From NCBI GenBank assembly GCA_949126835.1, contig OX421497.1, positions 12,185,132-12,249,131 on the forward strand: 64,000 nucleotides of DNA, in the 5' to 3' direction. Within the stretch, counting starts at the first letter, position 1; the number at the start of each line of letters is the position of its first letter. Positions 46,645 to 58,553 of this stretch are shown one piece after another. This DNA comes from Anisus vortex. Taxonomy: Eukaryota; Mollusca; Gastropoda; Planorbidae. The notes beneath the pieces are model-generated. The model did not search any database. It worked only from the letters and a program-made list of their open reading frames with translations, and was not told the DNA's origin. The position numbers were made by a program, and so were the translations under genes.

Positions 46645-48171
46645 CAGGCTCCACGAGAGGGGGGTACAGCCGGTACGCCGTACCGGGGCCCATAAGAGTT
46701 TAGGGGGCCCATGAATATTACAATTTAAAATTAAATTGGCAACTACGCAAGTATTTTTTAATTGTTGCAATAAAGCTAAGAGGAGATGCCCCAAAACCTC
46801 CTACAATCTCACGTGGCGCTGGGGGCCCTTAATTTCGGTATTTTTTGATTGTGTGCTTGAACATTTTGTTAAATTTGCAAAGAAGCCTCTAGTTGTAATA
46901 CAGGGCCTATTTATTTTCGATAGCATTTAGGATCTCTTTTTTATTTTGTTTTCTCCAGAGACACTTACAAATATAGACATATGAGCCTTACAGGCTTACA
47001 GTTCTCCCTGTTAGCTTAGTAGTCTAGGCCAGGGGTCGACAACCTAAAGCACGCGTGCCACACATGGCTCGCAGAGCGATTTTAGATGGCAAGCGAGAGA
47101 CCTCCAAAAGGTGCTTCTTGTTGATTTTTTTCAATAATGGAATGAGGAGGCACTAACTGTTGAAGCCGATGTTTCTATCTTATACATTACAGACGCACCT
47201 TTTATAAAGAAGATTATTGCGTCCTACGCGACACATTTCAGTGAGTTGAACTTGCTTTTACAAGGACGTGGCCAAACAGCACTTGACTCTATACTCTATA
47301 CACCTCGTTTTAGGCCTCTATCTTGCTACGGCGCTAAATAAATATTATTATTTTTAAAAAATTAAACATATCATAGAGCAGGTTGACTTTCGGGCTGTTG
47401 GCACGCTGAATGATTTAAAAATCCTAGTTTGGCACACTATTAGCAAAAGGCTGCATATCGGTACTAGTATGGCAGTTAAACTAGTTAGTCGATCCTTTTA
47501 CACTTTAATGATTTCCTGTGCGGTAGCCAAGAGGGGAGATTGAAGGTATCATCATTTTAGACAAATGTATTGAAAATTTTAATATTTTTTTTGGTAATTT
47601 AACAAAATGAAATGTATTTTGGGAAGAGTTTGTAAAAAACAAACTATGTGTCAACTGTATAGCCACAGCAGATGTAACCTTACATTAGACTACACAGCAT
47701 ACATTACTGGCGAATATTTATAACTGACAAGAATAACACCAATAGTTAAATCACTAAACCTAGTAACACTAGTCACTATAGGACATAAATTATCAATCAA
47801 CAGTGAGAGTCACTTTTCCCATTTTACACATCTTTGTAATATTATTTGCAAGATCAATAGGCCTTCTGAAGCGCAGGAACAATTACAATAATTTAAACTA
47901 AGAACTATGTACTTGATTAAAGTTTTTTCGTAACAGACCTGTAAGGCTTTGATTGAAATGATTACACTCTAATGAAAGTTAGTCTTATGACAGTTTCACA
48001 AAATGGTCCACAGACCTTGTAAAAAGATTCCTGATATTTCAAACGTTGGCCTATGTAATACAAATAAAGCATCTAGAAATGACCTAAGTGTTAAAAAAAA
48101 GTCGGGGGGGGGGGGAAGGGGGGCCCAGAAAAGATCTCGTACCGGCATCTTTTTTTCTCTCGAGGGCCCTG
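46645..48171 (+). mobile_element. 1.5-kb hAT element inside the LTR retrotransposon, perfect 8-bp target duplication
   Basis: CACTATGA lies at 46637-46644 and again at 48172-48179. The ends CAGGCTCCACGAGAGG and CTCTCGAGGGCCCTG are inverted with small differences. GGTACGCCGTACCGGGGCCC near the left end is a subterminal palindrome-like block. No transposase frame is seen, and a hAT-1 fragment is nested inside. Confidence 0.85.
47030..47470 (+). mobile_element. hAT-1 fragment nested in the hAT at 46645-48171
   Basis: It starts CAGGGGTCGACAACCTAAAG, holds a decayed THFSELNLLLQG reading near 47226-47262, and ends near AAAAGGCTGCATATCGG. A 45-bp LINE tail (TTACAGACGCACC to GCGTCCTACG, about 47186-47229, minus strand) is inserted in it. 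No clean target duplication was found. Confidence 0.6.
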
Positions 48172-48179
48172 CACTATGA

Positions 48180-48887
48180 AACATTACAGAACAAAACTTC
48201 AAATTCTACTAGAAACAATCATACGTTGTAAGGTAAAAGGTAACTATTGCATACATCAATTGCACACACACCGGTATTTAACTTGAATACATCCACACTT
48301 GTGTTTGTTCAATTGATTATTGATGTGTTTTGCAAATTGTTTGTTTTCTATGTCGTCATGTTATAATTTAGATGTCTTATTTTATGCTATGTAAAAGCTA
48401 AATCAGCTGAGATTATAACATTTTTAAATATTCTTGATGTCATAATTTAGACATCATAATAATATAATAACTGAAAATCATTAGTTAATGATACAGTGAT
48501 CGGTTATAAATAAATTAAACTTTCTAAAGAATTATCTATCAATTATTAATCGGTTCCACTTTTGGGTAATTCATATCAATTCTATGGGAATTGGTTATTG
48601 GTGGTAATAGTTTTATGGTCAACGTTGTACACACAATAATCATAATTGTAAATATTAATTGATAAAAAAATGTTTAATTAATAATCATTGATAAAATAAT
48701 GTGATAAGGGATTCCATAATAGCGACTTTGTTATTAAAGGGATATGTAATATATGGTTCATTTTAATCTTAAAAAGATTGTCCAATAGTCAATTTAATCT
48801 TACGAATAGTTTGGGAATTCGGTTCATTTTATGGGTACTCTACAAAGAATTCCATACTTAACACTGTCTGTAATTCCTTTGTGTCTT
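48180..48887. other. 3' non-coding region of the LTR element
   Basis: AT-rich, without ORFs or RT motifs. With 46550-46636 it gives only about 0.8 kb of the element's own sequence between the integrase frame and the polypurine tract, too little for RT-RNase H. Confidence 0.6.
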
Positions 48888-48900
48888 AAGGGGGGGCGAG
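48888..48900 (+). other. Polypurine tract
   Basis: AAGGGGGGGCGAG immediately precedes the 3' LTR; it would prime plus-strand DNA synthesis. One pyrimidine interrupts it. Confidence 0.8.
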
Positions 48901-49618
48901 TGTTACAAAAGTAATTTTATTAATTATATTTGGTTCTATTATTATTAACTAAAGTTAAAATGAAATAATCTTAAACCCGAAATGTTTCCGTGTTAGGAAT
49001 AAAACATGTATATGTTGTTACGAGTAGTTTTTTTATAATTATATTTGGTTCTATTATTATTAACTAAAATTAAAATGAAATAATCTTAAAACCGAAATGT
49101 TTCCGTGTTAGGAATAAAACATGTATATGTCTAGACACTACGTCATAGCATTAAAATGCGTCATATGTCAGCACGAGGGTTTGAGTCCGTTAGTTTAGTT
49201 CTAGTTTGGGCGCTAATGTGTGAGGACTGTTTTTGACCACTTTCTTAAAGATAGGATTACGGCTTAGTACGATATAGAAGAATCTCAACTGATTAAGTTT
49301 CATTATATAATACTGGTACATGTATTCTGTGGTACTGTTATATTTTATCATCTCAGCTTGTTGGAATAAAATTGTGTTTACTCATTCAAACAGGATTGTG
49401 GATTTCCTATATATTAAGGTACAGTTTATCTAAATCACTTTATACACAAAAGATTCACATCGCAACGAGTCAAATAAACATCAAATCTAATTCAATAACA
49501 TCAATACAAATTCTTATACAACCTTGTGAGATCCAAGATGGATGTGAATCAAAAGAATATATAATAATACATTACTAAAAATATCATCATACGTCAGTAG
49601 CTGATTTCGCACGTGACA
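48901..49618 (+). repeat. 3' LTR with internal duplication
   Basis: The first 114 bases equal the start of the 5' LTR. That region is then repeated (49016-49129). The remaining ~489 bases match the 5' LTR except for one seen change (CTCAACTT against CTCAGCTT near 49355). It ends ACGTGACA. Confidence 0.92.
49016..49129 (+). repeat. Second, divergent copy of the LTR 5' region
   Basis: It starts TGTTACGAGTAGTTTTTTTA instead of TGTTACAAAAGTAATTTTAT, then carries AAAATT and AAAACCG where the other copies have AAAGTT and AAACCCG. It therefore resembles a related LTR subtype more than a simple local duplication. Confidence 0.85.
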
Positions 49619-50850
49619 ATATATATATATATATATATAATATATAACAGAAAGTCATAAACATGATATATTTATTTCCTATATAAACAATTAAAACCTA
49701 CTACTGTAACATTCACTTTTTCAGTAGGCCTACCTATTTGTTTGATTTGTATCCAACCAATAAAAACCTCTAAAACAACTTTTAATCACCCAATCAAAAC
49801 GTTTATATTTAATTTATTAAACCATAAAACACCTATAAACCTACATTTCCTTTTTATTTAACCAATCAGATCCCTCTATACTTAAAATTGTATTCAACAT
49901 TGGAATCTCTTTATTTACCTCATATGAAATTGTTTCAACCAATCAAAACCGTTATTCTTACCTTACATCCGACCAATCAGAATTTCTCTATTTGCTTTTA
50001 TTTCTTATTTGATTCATCGAAACATTGATCGTAAAATCAAATACTTGATAACTCACATTTTTTTAAAGAGTACCTGCATTACTCTACTATTTCTGATTGT
50101 GTGTGTGCATGTGCGTGTATGTGTGGGTGTGTATGTGTGGGTGTGTGAGAAGGGGGGGGGGGCGCACGCCAGTTTCTTAAATGAACCCACGCAGCAACGA
50201 CATTAAGCCACAATAAATCAATTTAAAAAAACGAGCAACGGCTACATTTATTCTAGGGCGATGCTTTTGGGGTCAATTTTTTTTTCCCCTTGATGCTAAA
50301 TTTAGTTCCCGGTATAATGTTGGATTCATTAATTATTAATGAGGTCACTTTCCAAGGAACGAACGAACACTCAAACAAAAAAATTGACACTTTAAAAATA
50401 AAAATGATCATATTATTATGGCGGGAAAGGAAATCACTAACAGGTTTGATCTGATTTTTTTTTTATTACTGGAACATTATTGATCAAGGCTTTGTACTTC
50501 ATTCGTTGTTTTTTTTTTATCAAGACATCAGGGTACGGTGCATCGTCTCTTTTGTGCGATTATTATGCACTTGCGGCTCTCATAGATTTTTCTTTAGATC
50601 ATTAAGCAAAGTCTCATTTGAAGACGTATCTTATCTTAGCATGCGTGGATGGGTGGGGTGGGGGGGATAGGTTTAGATGGATAGATTTGAATATGTTTAG
50701 AAATGTTGATATCGATTAATATAGATATATTTAAATAGAATTACATAATATATATATACATATGATTAGATAAAGCTATACAGAAAGATTTAGATCGTTA
50801 GATACCGGATAGTTAGATTTAGGTAACGAGATTTATATTGAATTGTATAG
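49619..50850. other. No gene; CCAAT-rich imperfect repeats
   Basis: (AT)n at 49619-49640. At 49745-49990 a degenerate unit of roughly 45-50 bp, each with CCAATCA/CCAATAAAA and a TTTATTT segment, recurs about five times. (TG)n at 50097-50146 and a G10-type run follow. 50640-50830 is degenerate GATA-like text. Confidence 0.55.
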
Positions 50851-50858
50851 ATCTACAC

Positions 50859-53264
50859 CATAGGTTCTCAACGGGGGCGATATCGCCCCCCGGGGGCGGT
50901 GAGAAGCTTGAGGGGGACGCTGACATTCCCGGGGGCTATTGGGGGGCGGTTAAGGGCAAGTGGGCGGTACAAACGTAACTGATATATTTGACACCTCAGC
51001 TATTTGAATCGATTTAGTTTTTGGATGAAATGTGATGTAAACGCAAGTGTTGCTAAATATCTGATATCCCTCAACAGTAGGCCTACATATTATTATACTA
51101 ATAACAAATGGGAATCGCAATGCCTTTTGGATGAAGTAGGGGTCAGTATTTGACAAATATGGTGTGCAGCCGGCTTGACTGTCACCCTGCTGACCGATCA
51201 CTGTCGCCCTGACATCTGCTAATGTTAGTGATATTTTGATCTCAGTTTTACCGAGATGTCCTTGGTGTGTTTTAGAATAATTAAATGACTTACAAACTAT
51301 CGTAAAGCGGTATAGATACATAGTAATCATAAAAACTAGGTATTTATTGTAATGCTTGAAAATACACATATAAATTCTTTAGTCATATAATATTTATATA
51401 ATTTTCAAATACTTTTTACAGTTTGATCATTTCAAAGTTATAAATTGTAAGCCATTTATTTTCTTATAAAAGAAAAAAAAAAGAAATATTAGCTCAAATG
51501 AAACGGGCTAATTATCTCCCTTCAATTAAAAAATGTTTCCACATTTGATTCAATAGTGATGCCGAGCAAGTTCTGTTTTGTAATATAACAAAGATTACTT
51601 ATTATTATTATTTCTTTATATACATTCAACATTATGGTGTTCATAACAAGATTTAATTATTAGCGGATTAAAATAATTTACATTAAACAGTTGCAAATAA
51701 ACATTAACTGCTTTAATTGTTTGTCCATCGAAGGAGTTTATATATTATACATTAATAAGTACAGAAATTATTAATATAGTGCTATTAAATAAGTCTCTTA
51801 TATTTCTAAATTAATTATACTAATAAATTTGTTATAGAATTAATTATAGAAGATGAAAATAAAAACTCTTTTAAATGTAATTAGTCAGTATCAATTAATG
51901 AGCGGTCAAGTGTAGGTGACCTCTTTGTATGCTTACAAACAGCTTTGATGAGCGATCAAATATGTTCACAAGTGTAAGTTGAATCGAAAGCTGAAAGTAA
52001 AGGAGCGAATGCCAAGCAGTTAAGAATAGCAGATGACTTTTCCTAAGCAGCATCCTTACAGTTTTTTTCCGCAAATGGGCACATTTGGATGCCCATTTTT
52101 TAAAAGTTTAAAATTAAACTTACCATTTTAAAATCGCCAATATTCCTCTACTTAAAAAGATATCTACATCTAAGAAGTTTGTAGTAAGATCAAACCAGTT
52201 AGGTTTTATGTAGTATAAAAAAATCAGTCCATCCATTTGAAAGACTTGCCTTTGATTAGAAAACTCCAATTTGAGTGCTTCGATATTTTTCTGAAAAAGC
52301 CTAACTATCTATCTTATTATTTTCTTTAATATGTGAATGTACATATAGTTAAAACGTTTTGAAATTGATTTCACGACAAGATAGCCTAGGTCCAATTTCA
52401 ATGCAAATCCATCGCAGTGGTCCTTGTAAATGCAAGTTTAATTGACTAAAATGTGTCAGAAACATCGGCTTCAACAGTCAGTTTTCCTCATTCAGAACCG
52501 GAAAATGTTTTTTTTTTATTTTCAATAAATAAACACCTCTTGGGGGGTCTCTCGCGTGCCATGGAAAATCGCTTTATATGCCAATTGTGGAACGCATACC
52601 TTTGGTTTCCGACCCCTGATTTAGAGTACATTGTGAGATTACCTAAAGACATCACAATTTTCTTTATAACTGGATGCGTCCACGCTACCAGACAATCATG
52701 CTTTACTTTTAGCTGAAGTTAATTTGAGTAAAAAGAAGAGATTCTCTGTATCGCTCACTTCAATATTAAAGCAGTTCACAAATAAGTAATACATTCAATG
52801 ATTTTTTTTTGACAGCTTTGCATTGAAACCTTAAATTAATTTATTATTATTTAATTTGTATTATTCTTATTAATATCTGTATTACTATTATTGTCTCGAT
52901 ATAATTTTTTATTGTTTGCCAATTTTCTAATTTACTTGTTATGTATTTGACTATGCCATTATTGTTCTTATTTACTATGTGACAACATAAATATTGTTCA
53001 TTGACGAGGACTACAAGCGATGGCTACTGCACACAGAGGTGCTTTAATTAGTAAACAATGACTGTTTAAACATAATGTATGAGACTTGGATCCGGTGATC
53101 GAGTTTTTGAAAAGCAAATGCGATTCTTTGGGAGAAAGTCTATCAGCTTCTCTAGGTCTGGGGGGGGGGGGGGGGGGGCGCTAAAAGAAAGTTGGGGGGG
53201 GGGGCGGAGAGCGGAAAAAAAATGTAAAAGGGGGCGGTGAGCCGAAAAAGGTTGAGAACCTATG
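50859..53264 (+). mobile_element. 2.4-kb hAT element with perfect TIRs and 8-bp target duplication
   Basis: CATAGGTTCTCAAC (50859-50872) and GTTGAGAACCTATG (53251-53264) are exact inverses. ATCTACAC flanks both sides (50851-50858 and 53265-53272). Next to the left end is a perfect 18-bp palindrome GGGGGCGATATCGCCCCC (50873-50890). GGGGGCGGTGAG-type motifs occur subterminally at both ends. No intact transposase; a hAT-1 remnant fills the middle. Confidence 0.92.
51370..52618 (-). mobile_element. hAT-1 remnant, reversed, nested in the hAT at 50859-53264
   Basis: The minus-strand left end starts CAGGGGTCGGAAACC at 52618. Downstream text parallels the 588-2641 copy, including GGTCACCTACACTTGACCGC and the region near 51640-51900 shared with 11330-11630. 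The opposite end is missing near 51370. Confidence 0.65.
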
Positions 53265-53272
53265 ATCTACAC

Positions 53273-53792
53273 AGATAGAATTACATATATTTAGATGGAC
53301 AGTCTATTTCGGCTTAGCTACCAGTGAAGTTGTTGATATGTTTACATAAGGTTCAAGCATTTAATTCTTCTTTTGAACATACATCGAGTAGCTTGAGTTA
53401 TTGTAATAGTGAACAAGAACATAGACAGACAACAGAGGACCCGTGACGTTGTAGCAATATACATTAGACATTGTGTTAGCCACAGAATACACTCATACCA
53501 TATGTTAAATTTATACTAACGTCTGTTCTATACTGCATTAGATCTAAATGGAAACTTACTAACATGATTATCGACTAATCTGAGACTGCCCCCCCCCCCC
53601 CATGGACAGAGATAAGTAAAAAGTCCTGTATATCTAGATATAGTTAAGGTTTAGGGTTCGTGGGGAATACTGCTGGGCTGTCAATACGATGATCAGCCAG
53701 TTTGAATCTCATCTCCGGTCAGCCTTAAAGCCCAGCACGTTAAATGTCTGAGCGCACCAGCGGGCGCTTCTCTTGCTGCGTCTGATGGTGTT
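53273..53792. other. No gene seen
   Basis: Unique sequence with a C13-type run near 53588-53600. It ends where the octanucleotide array starts. Confidence 0.5.
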
Positions 53793-56700
53793 GGATAGAT
53801 GGATAGATGGATAGATGGATAGATGGATAGATGGATAGATGGATAGATGGATAGATGGATAGATGGATAGATGGATAGATGGATAGATGGATAGATGGAT
53901 AGATGGATAGATGGATAGATGGATAGATGGATAGATGGATAGATGGATAGATGGATAGATGGATAGATGGATAGATGGATAGATGGATAGATGGATAGAT
54001 GGATAGATGGATAGATGGATAGATGGATAGATGGATAGATGGATAGATGGATAGATGGATAGATGGATAGATGGATAGATGGATAGATGGATAGATGGAT
54101 AGATGGATAGATGGATAGATGGATAGATGGATAGATGGATAGATGGATAGATGGATAGATGGATAGATGGATAGATGGATAGATGGATAGATGGATAGAT
54201 GGATAGATGGATAGATGGATAGATGGATAGATGGATAGATGGATAGATGGATAGATGGATAGATGGATAGATGGATAGATGGATAGATGGATAGATGGAT
54301 AGATGGATAGATGGATAGATGGATAGATGGATAGATGGATAGATGGATAGATGGATAGATGGATAGATGGATAGATGGATAGATGGATAGATGGATAGAT
54401 GGATAGATGGATAGATGGATAGATGGATAGATGGATAGATGGATAGATGGATAGATGGATAGATGGATAGATGGATAGTTGGATAGATGGATAGATGGAT
54501 AGATGGATAGAGGGATAGATGGATAGATGGATAGATGGATAGATGGATAGATGGATAGATGGATAGATGGATAGATGGATAGATGGATAGATGGATAGAC
54601 GGATAGATGGATAGATGGATAGACGGATAGACGGATAGACGGATAGACGGATAGATGGATAGATAGGTAGATGGATAGACGGATAGACCGATAGACGGAT
54701 AGATGGATAGATGGATAGATGGATAGATGGATAGATGGATAGATGGATAGATGGATAGATGGATAGATGGATAGATGGATAGATGGATAGAAGGATAGAT
54801 GGATAGATGGATAGATGGATAGATGGATAGATGGATAGATGGATAGATGGATAGATGGATAGACGGATAGATGGATAGATGGATAGACGGATAGACGGAT
54901 AGATGGATAGATGGATAGATAGGTAGATGGATAGATGGATAGACAGATAGACAGATAGCCGGATAGACGGATAGACAGATAGACGCATAGATGGATAGAT
55001 GAATAGACGGATAGACGGATAGACCGATAGACGGATAGATGGATAGATGGATAGATGGATAGATGGATAGATGGATAGATGGATAGATGGATAGATGGAT
55101 AGATGGATAGATGGATAGATGGATAGATGGATAGATGGATAGATGGATAGATGGATAGATGGATAGATGGATAGATGGATAGACGGATAGATGGATAGAT
55201 GGATAGACGGATAGACGGATAGATGGATAGATGGATAGATGGGTAGATGGATAGATGGATAGACAGATAGACAGATAGCCGGATAGACGGATAGACAGAT
55301 AGACGCATAGATGGATAGATGAATAGACGGATAGACGGATAGACCGATAGATGGATAGATGGATAGATGGATAGACGGATAGATGGATAGATGGATAGAT
55401 GGATAGACGGATAGATGGATAGATGGATAGACGGATAGACGGATAGATGGATAGATGGATAGATGGATAGATAGGTAGATGGATAGATGGATAGACAGAT
55501 AGACAGATAGCCGGATAGACGGATAGACAGATAGACGCATAGATGGATAGATGAATAGACGGATAGACGGATAGACCGATAGATGGATAGATGGATAGAT
55601 GAATAGATGGATAGACGGATAGACGGATAGACGGATAGACGGATAGACGGATAGATGGATAGATGGATAGATGGATAGATGGATAGATGGATAGATGGAT
55701 AGATGGATAGATGGATAGATGGATAGATGGATAGATGGATAGATGGATAGATGGATAGATGGATAGATGGATAGATGGATAGATGGATAGATGGATAGAT
55801 GGATAGATGGATAGATGGATAGATGGATAGATGGATAGATGGATAGATGGATAGATGGATAGATGGATAGATGGATAGATGGATAGATGGATAGATGGAT
55901 AGATGGATAGATGGATAGATGGATAGATGGATAGATGGATAGATGGATAGATGGATAGATGGATAGATGGATAGATGGATAGATGGATAGATGGATAGAT
56001 GGATAGATGGATAGATGGATAGATGGATAGATGGATAGATGGATAGATGGATAGATGGATAGATGGATAGATGGATAGATGGATAGACGGATAGATGGAT
56101 AGATGGATAGACGGATAGACGGATAGACGGATAGATGGATAGATGGATAGATAGGTAGATGGATAGATGGATAGACAGATAGACAGATAGCCGGATAGAC
56201 GGATAGACAGATAGACGCATAGATGGATAGATGAATAGACGGATAGACGGATAGACCGATAGATGGATAGATGGATAGATGGATAGACGGATAGATGGAT
56301 AGATGGATAGATGGATAGACGGATAGATGGATAGATGGATAGACGGATAGACGGATAGATGGATAGATGGATAGATGGATAGATAGGTAGATGGATAGAT
56401 GGATAGACAGATAGACAGATAGCCGGATAGACGGATAGACAGATAGACGCATAGATGGATAGATGAATAGACGGATAGACGGATAGACCGATAGATGGAT
56501 AGATGGATAGATGAATAGATGGATAGACGGATAGACGGATAGACGGATAGATGGATAGACGGATAGATGGATAGATGGATAGATGGATAGATGGATAGAT
56601 GGATAGATGGATAGATGGATAGATGGATAGATGGATAGATGGATAGATGGATAGATGGATAGATGGATAGATGGATAGATGGATAGATGGATAGATGGAT

Positions 56701-57386
56701 AGATGGATAGATGGATAGATGGATAGATGGATAGATGGATAGATGGATAGATGGATAGATGGATAGATGGATAGATGGATAGATGGATAGATGGATAGAT
56801 GGATAGATGGATAGATGGATAGATGGATAGATGGATAGATGGATAGACGGATAGATGGATAGATGGATAGACGGATAGACGGATAGACGGATAGATGGAT
56901 AGATGGATAGATAGGTAGATGGATAGATGGATAGACAGATAGACAGATAGCCGGATAGACGGATAGACAGATAGACGCATAGATGGATAGATGAATAGAC
57001 GGATAGACGGATAGACCGATAGATGGATAGATGGATAGATGGATAGATGGATAGACGGATAGATGGATAGATGGATAGACGGATAGATGGATAGACGGAT
57101 AGACGGATAGATGGATAGATGGATAGATAGGTAGATGGATAGATGGATAGACAGATAGACAGATAGCCGGATAGACGGATAGACAGATAGACGCATAGAT
57201 GGATAGATAAATAGACGGATAGACTGATAGACCGATAGATGGATAGATGGATAGATGAATAGATGGATAGACGGATAGACAGATAGACGGATAGACGAAT
57301 AGATGGATAGACGGATAGACGGATAGATGGATAGATGGATAGATGGATAGACGGATAGATGGATAGATGGATTGATGGAAAGATTG
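53793..57386. repeat. 3.6-kb octanucleotide array (GGATAGAT)n with higher-order repeats
   Basis: About 449 units. A marker block (AGGTAGATGG, then GACAGATAGACAGATAGCC, GACGCATAGATGG and GATGAATAGACGG, ending near GACCGATAG) recurs with starts at about 54921, 55241, 55473, 56153, 56385, 56913 and 57129; all spacings are multiples of 8. Long pure (GGATAGAT)n runs separate the blocks. The minus strand of a pure unit has no stop in any frame, so two overlapping ORFs of 1167 and 1226 codons (Leu-Ser-Ile-Tyr-Pro-Ser-Ile-His repeats) arise; they are not credible proteins. Confidence 0.97.
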
Positions 57387-58252
57387 ATATCTTTGTTTCT
57401 GTGTGATATTTTATTACCAACAGATTTTTTCTACTCAGAAATGGAATTAGGGTTAGGAATCTCTAATGGCACTTAAAGATAGTACATTTAGATTAATACA
57501 TTTTCTTAAAAAAGATAACAAACCAAGAAAAACATAGAACTAAATCTGCGTTCAGCAAACTGGTGAATGCACAGAAATAAAAATCATCAAATGTGTTAAA
57601 AGCAGGAGTTTAACTTGGGCTTTAAACAATAATTGATTCGTTAAAAGGAAATATATCTTTATTGATTTGAATTTGAGCTTTTAAAACAGTTGCAGATTTG
57701 TAAAAATTCTATTTTTATACTATTTTTATCATGCATTTAGATGTTTTAAAGCAAAGAAATATAATAAAAGAATAATTGTTAGAATTTTTATCTATTAGAA
57801 TGAAGTGTTAAATAATCGCCGTACATTTTTGTACATCAAAATAAACAAAATAGACCTAAAAGATAAAAAAAATTCAGAAGTTTAATGTCACAAAGTTTCG
57901 TGATAAATTAGTTTTTTTTTACTAATAGCAGATTTTAACTTCTCGTAAAGTTGTTAATGTTGTTGATATCTCCAGGAGAAACACCGAAATATTATTTTTT
58001 GATGCAAAAAGTCATTGTTCTTTTTATTTAAATTTAGCCTCGACCTTGTGTGTGAGCGTGTGTGAAGGGGATTCCGTCCAAGGTACGCCAATTTCAGCAC
58101 GCTAGACAACGTCTGCATCCATTGAACACGAGAGTTACACGAAAGAATAAAGCTCTTCGACTTTTATCTTTATGTTTTATATTTCATCCCAAAGTCATCA
58201 TTAGCTGATTAATTGATGTTGATCTTTCTATCTGAGACCCCAGCTACGTATA
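57387..58252. other. No gene seen
   Basis: Strongly AT-rich unique sequence with no ORF of interest. Confidence 0.55.
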
Positions 58253-58553
58253 ATCAAAGACTATAATAAGATGGACCGCTTGTTTTAATATTTCTGCTAT
58301 TTGATGACCCAAATGACTTCATTTCGGAATTCCCGATTCCCTTTTGTATTGTACACTTTCGTTTTTTTTTTTATCGCTATGATTTTTTCAATTAAAAATT
58401 AAAATTGAAAGTTGTATACAGCGGAAACATTTAGGACAGACGTAGGAGCGTAGAAGTCATTTAAGACCGCGTTATTGGATGCGCACGGAAAAAAGAACAT
58501 AATAATCTCTAAGAATAGAGCTTGCTGTCCATCTTATTATAGTCTTAGGTATA
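58253..58553 (-). mobile_element. T element, uninterrupted ~300-bp MITE
   Basis: Terminal repeats with AAAGACTATAATAAGATGGA at about 58256-58275 and its inverse at about 58527-58546. The inside contains GTTGTATACAGCGGAAAC, the inverse of 507-524 in the 387-2749 copy. It is therefore the empty version of that interrupted element. Confidence 0.8.

Larger units (their letters stand above)
42109..49618 (+). mobile_element. Ty3/gypsy LTR retrotransposon (Gmr1-like order), RT/RNase H missing
   Basis: TG...CA LTRs (603 and 718 bp) enclose a tRNA-type primer site, a Gag-protease-integrase coding region and a polypurine tract. The flanking tetramer ATAT on both sides fits a 4-bp target duplication but lies in AT repeats. 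Protease is joined directly to integrase, and a pre-RT-like linker follows the integrase, matching Gmr1-like elements in which integrase precedes RT. No RT or RNase H remains anywhere. Shared LTR sequence differs at about one base, so insertion was recent although the coding region is broken. Confidence 0.9.

Noticed and set aside
46550..48887. RT/RNase H downstream of the integrase
   Set aside because: No YxDD-type or RNase H motif could be read; the interval is a hAT plus AT-rich non-coding sequence.
42465..49578. Identical 68-codon ORFs at 42465-42671 and 49372-49578
   Set aside because: Both lie in the LTRs; identity reflects LTR duplication, not a conserved protein.
50950..51369. 139-codon minus-strand ORF inside the hAT at 50859-53264
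   Set aside because: No transposase motif seen; it lies in non-autonomous transposon sequence. A profile search could still reverse this.
53693..57420. Two overlapping minus-strand ORFs of 1167 and 1226 codons
   Set aside because: They are readings of an 8-bp simple repeat; the minus strand of the unit has no stop in any frame. No domain, start context or non-repeat coding part.
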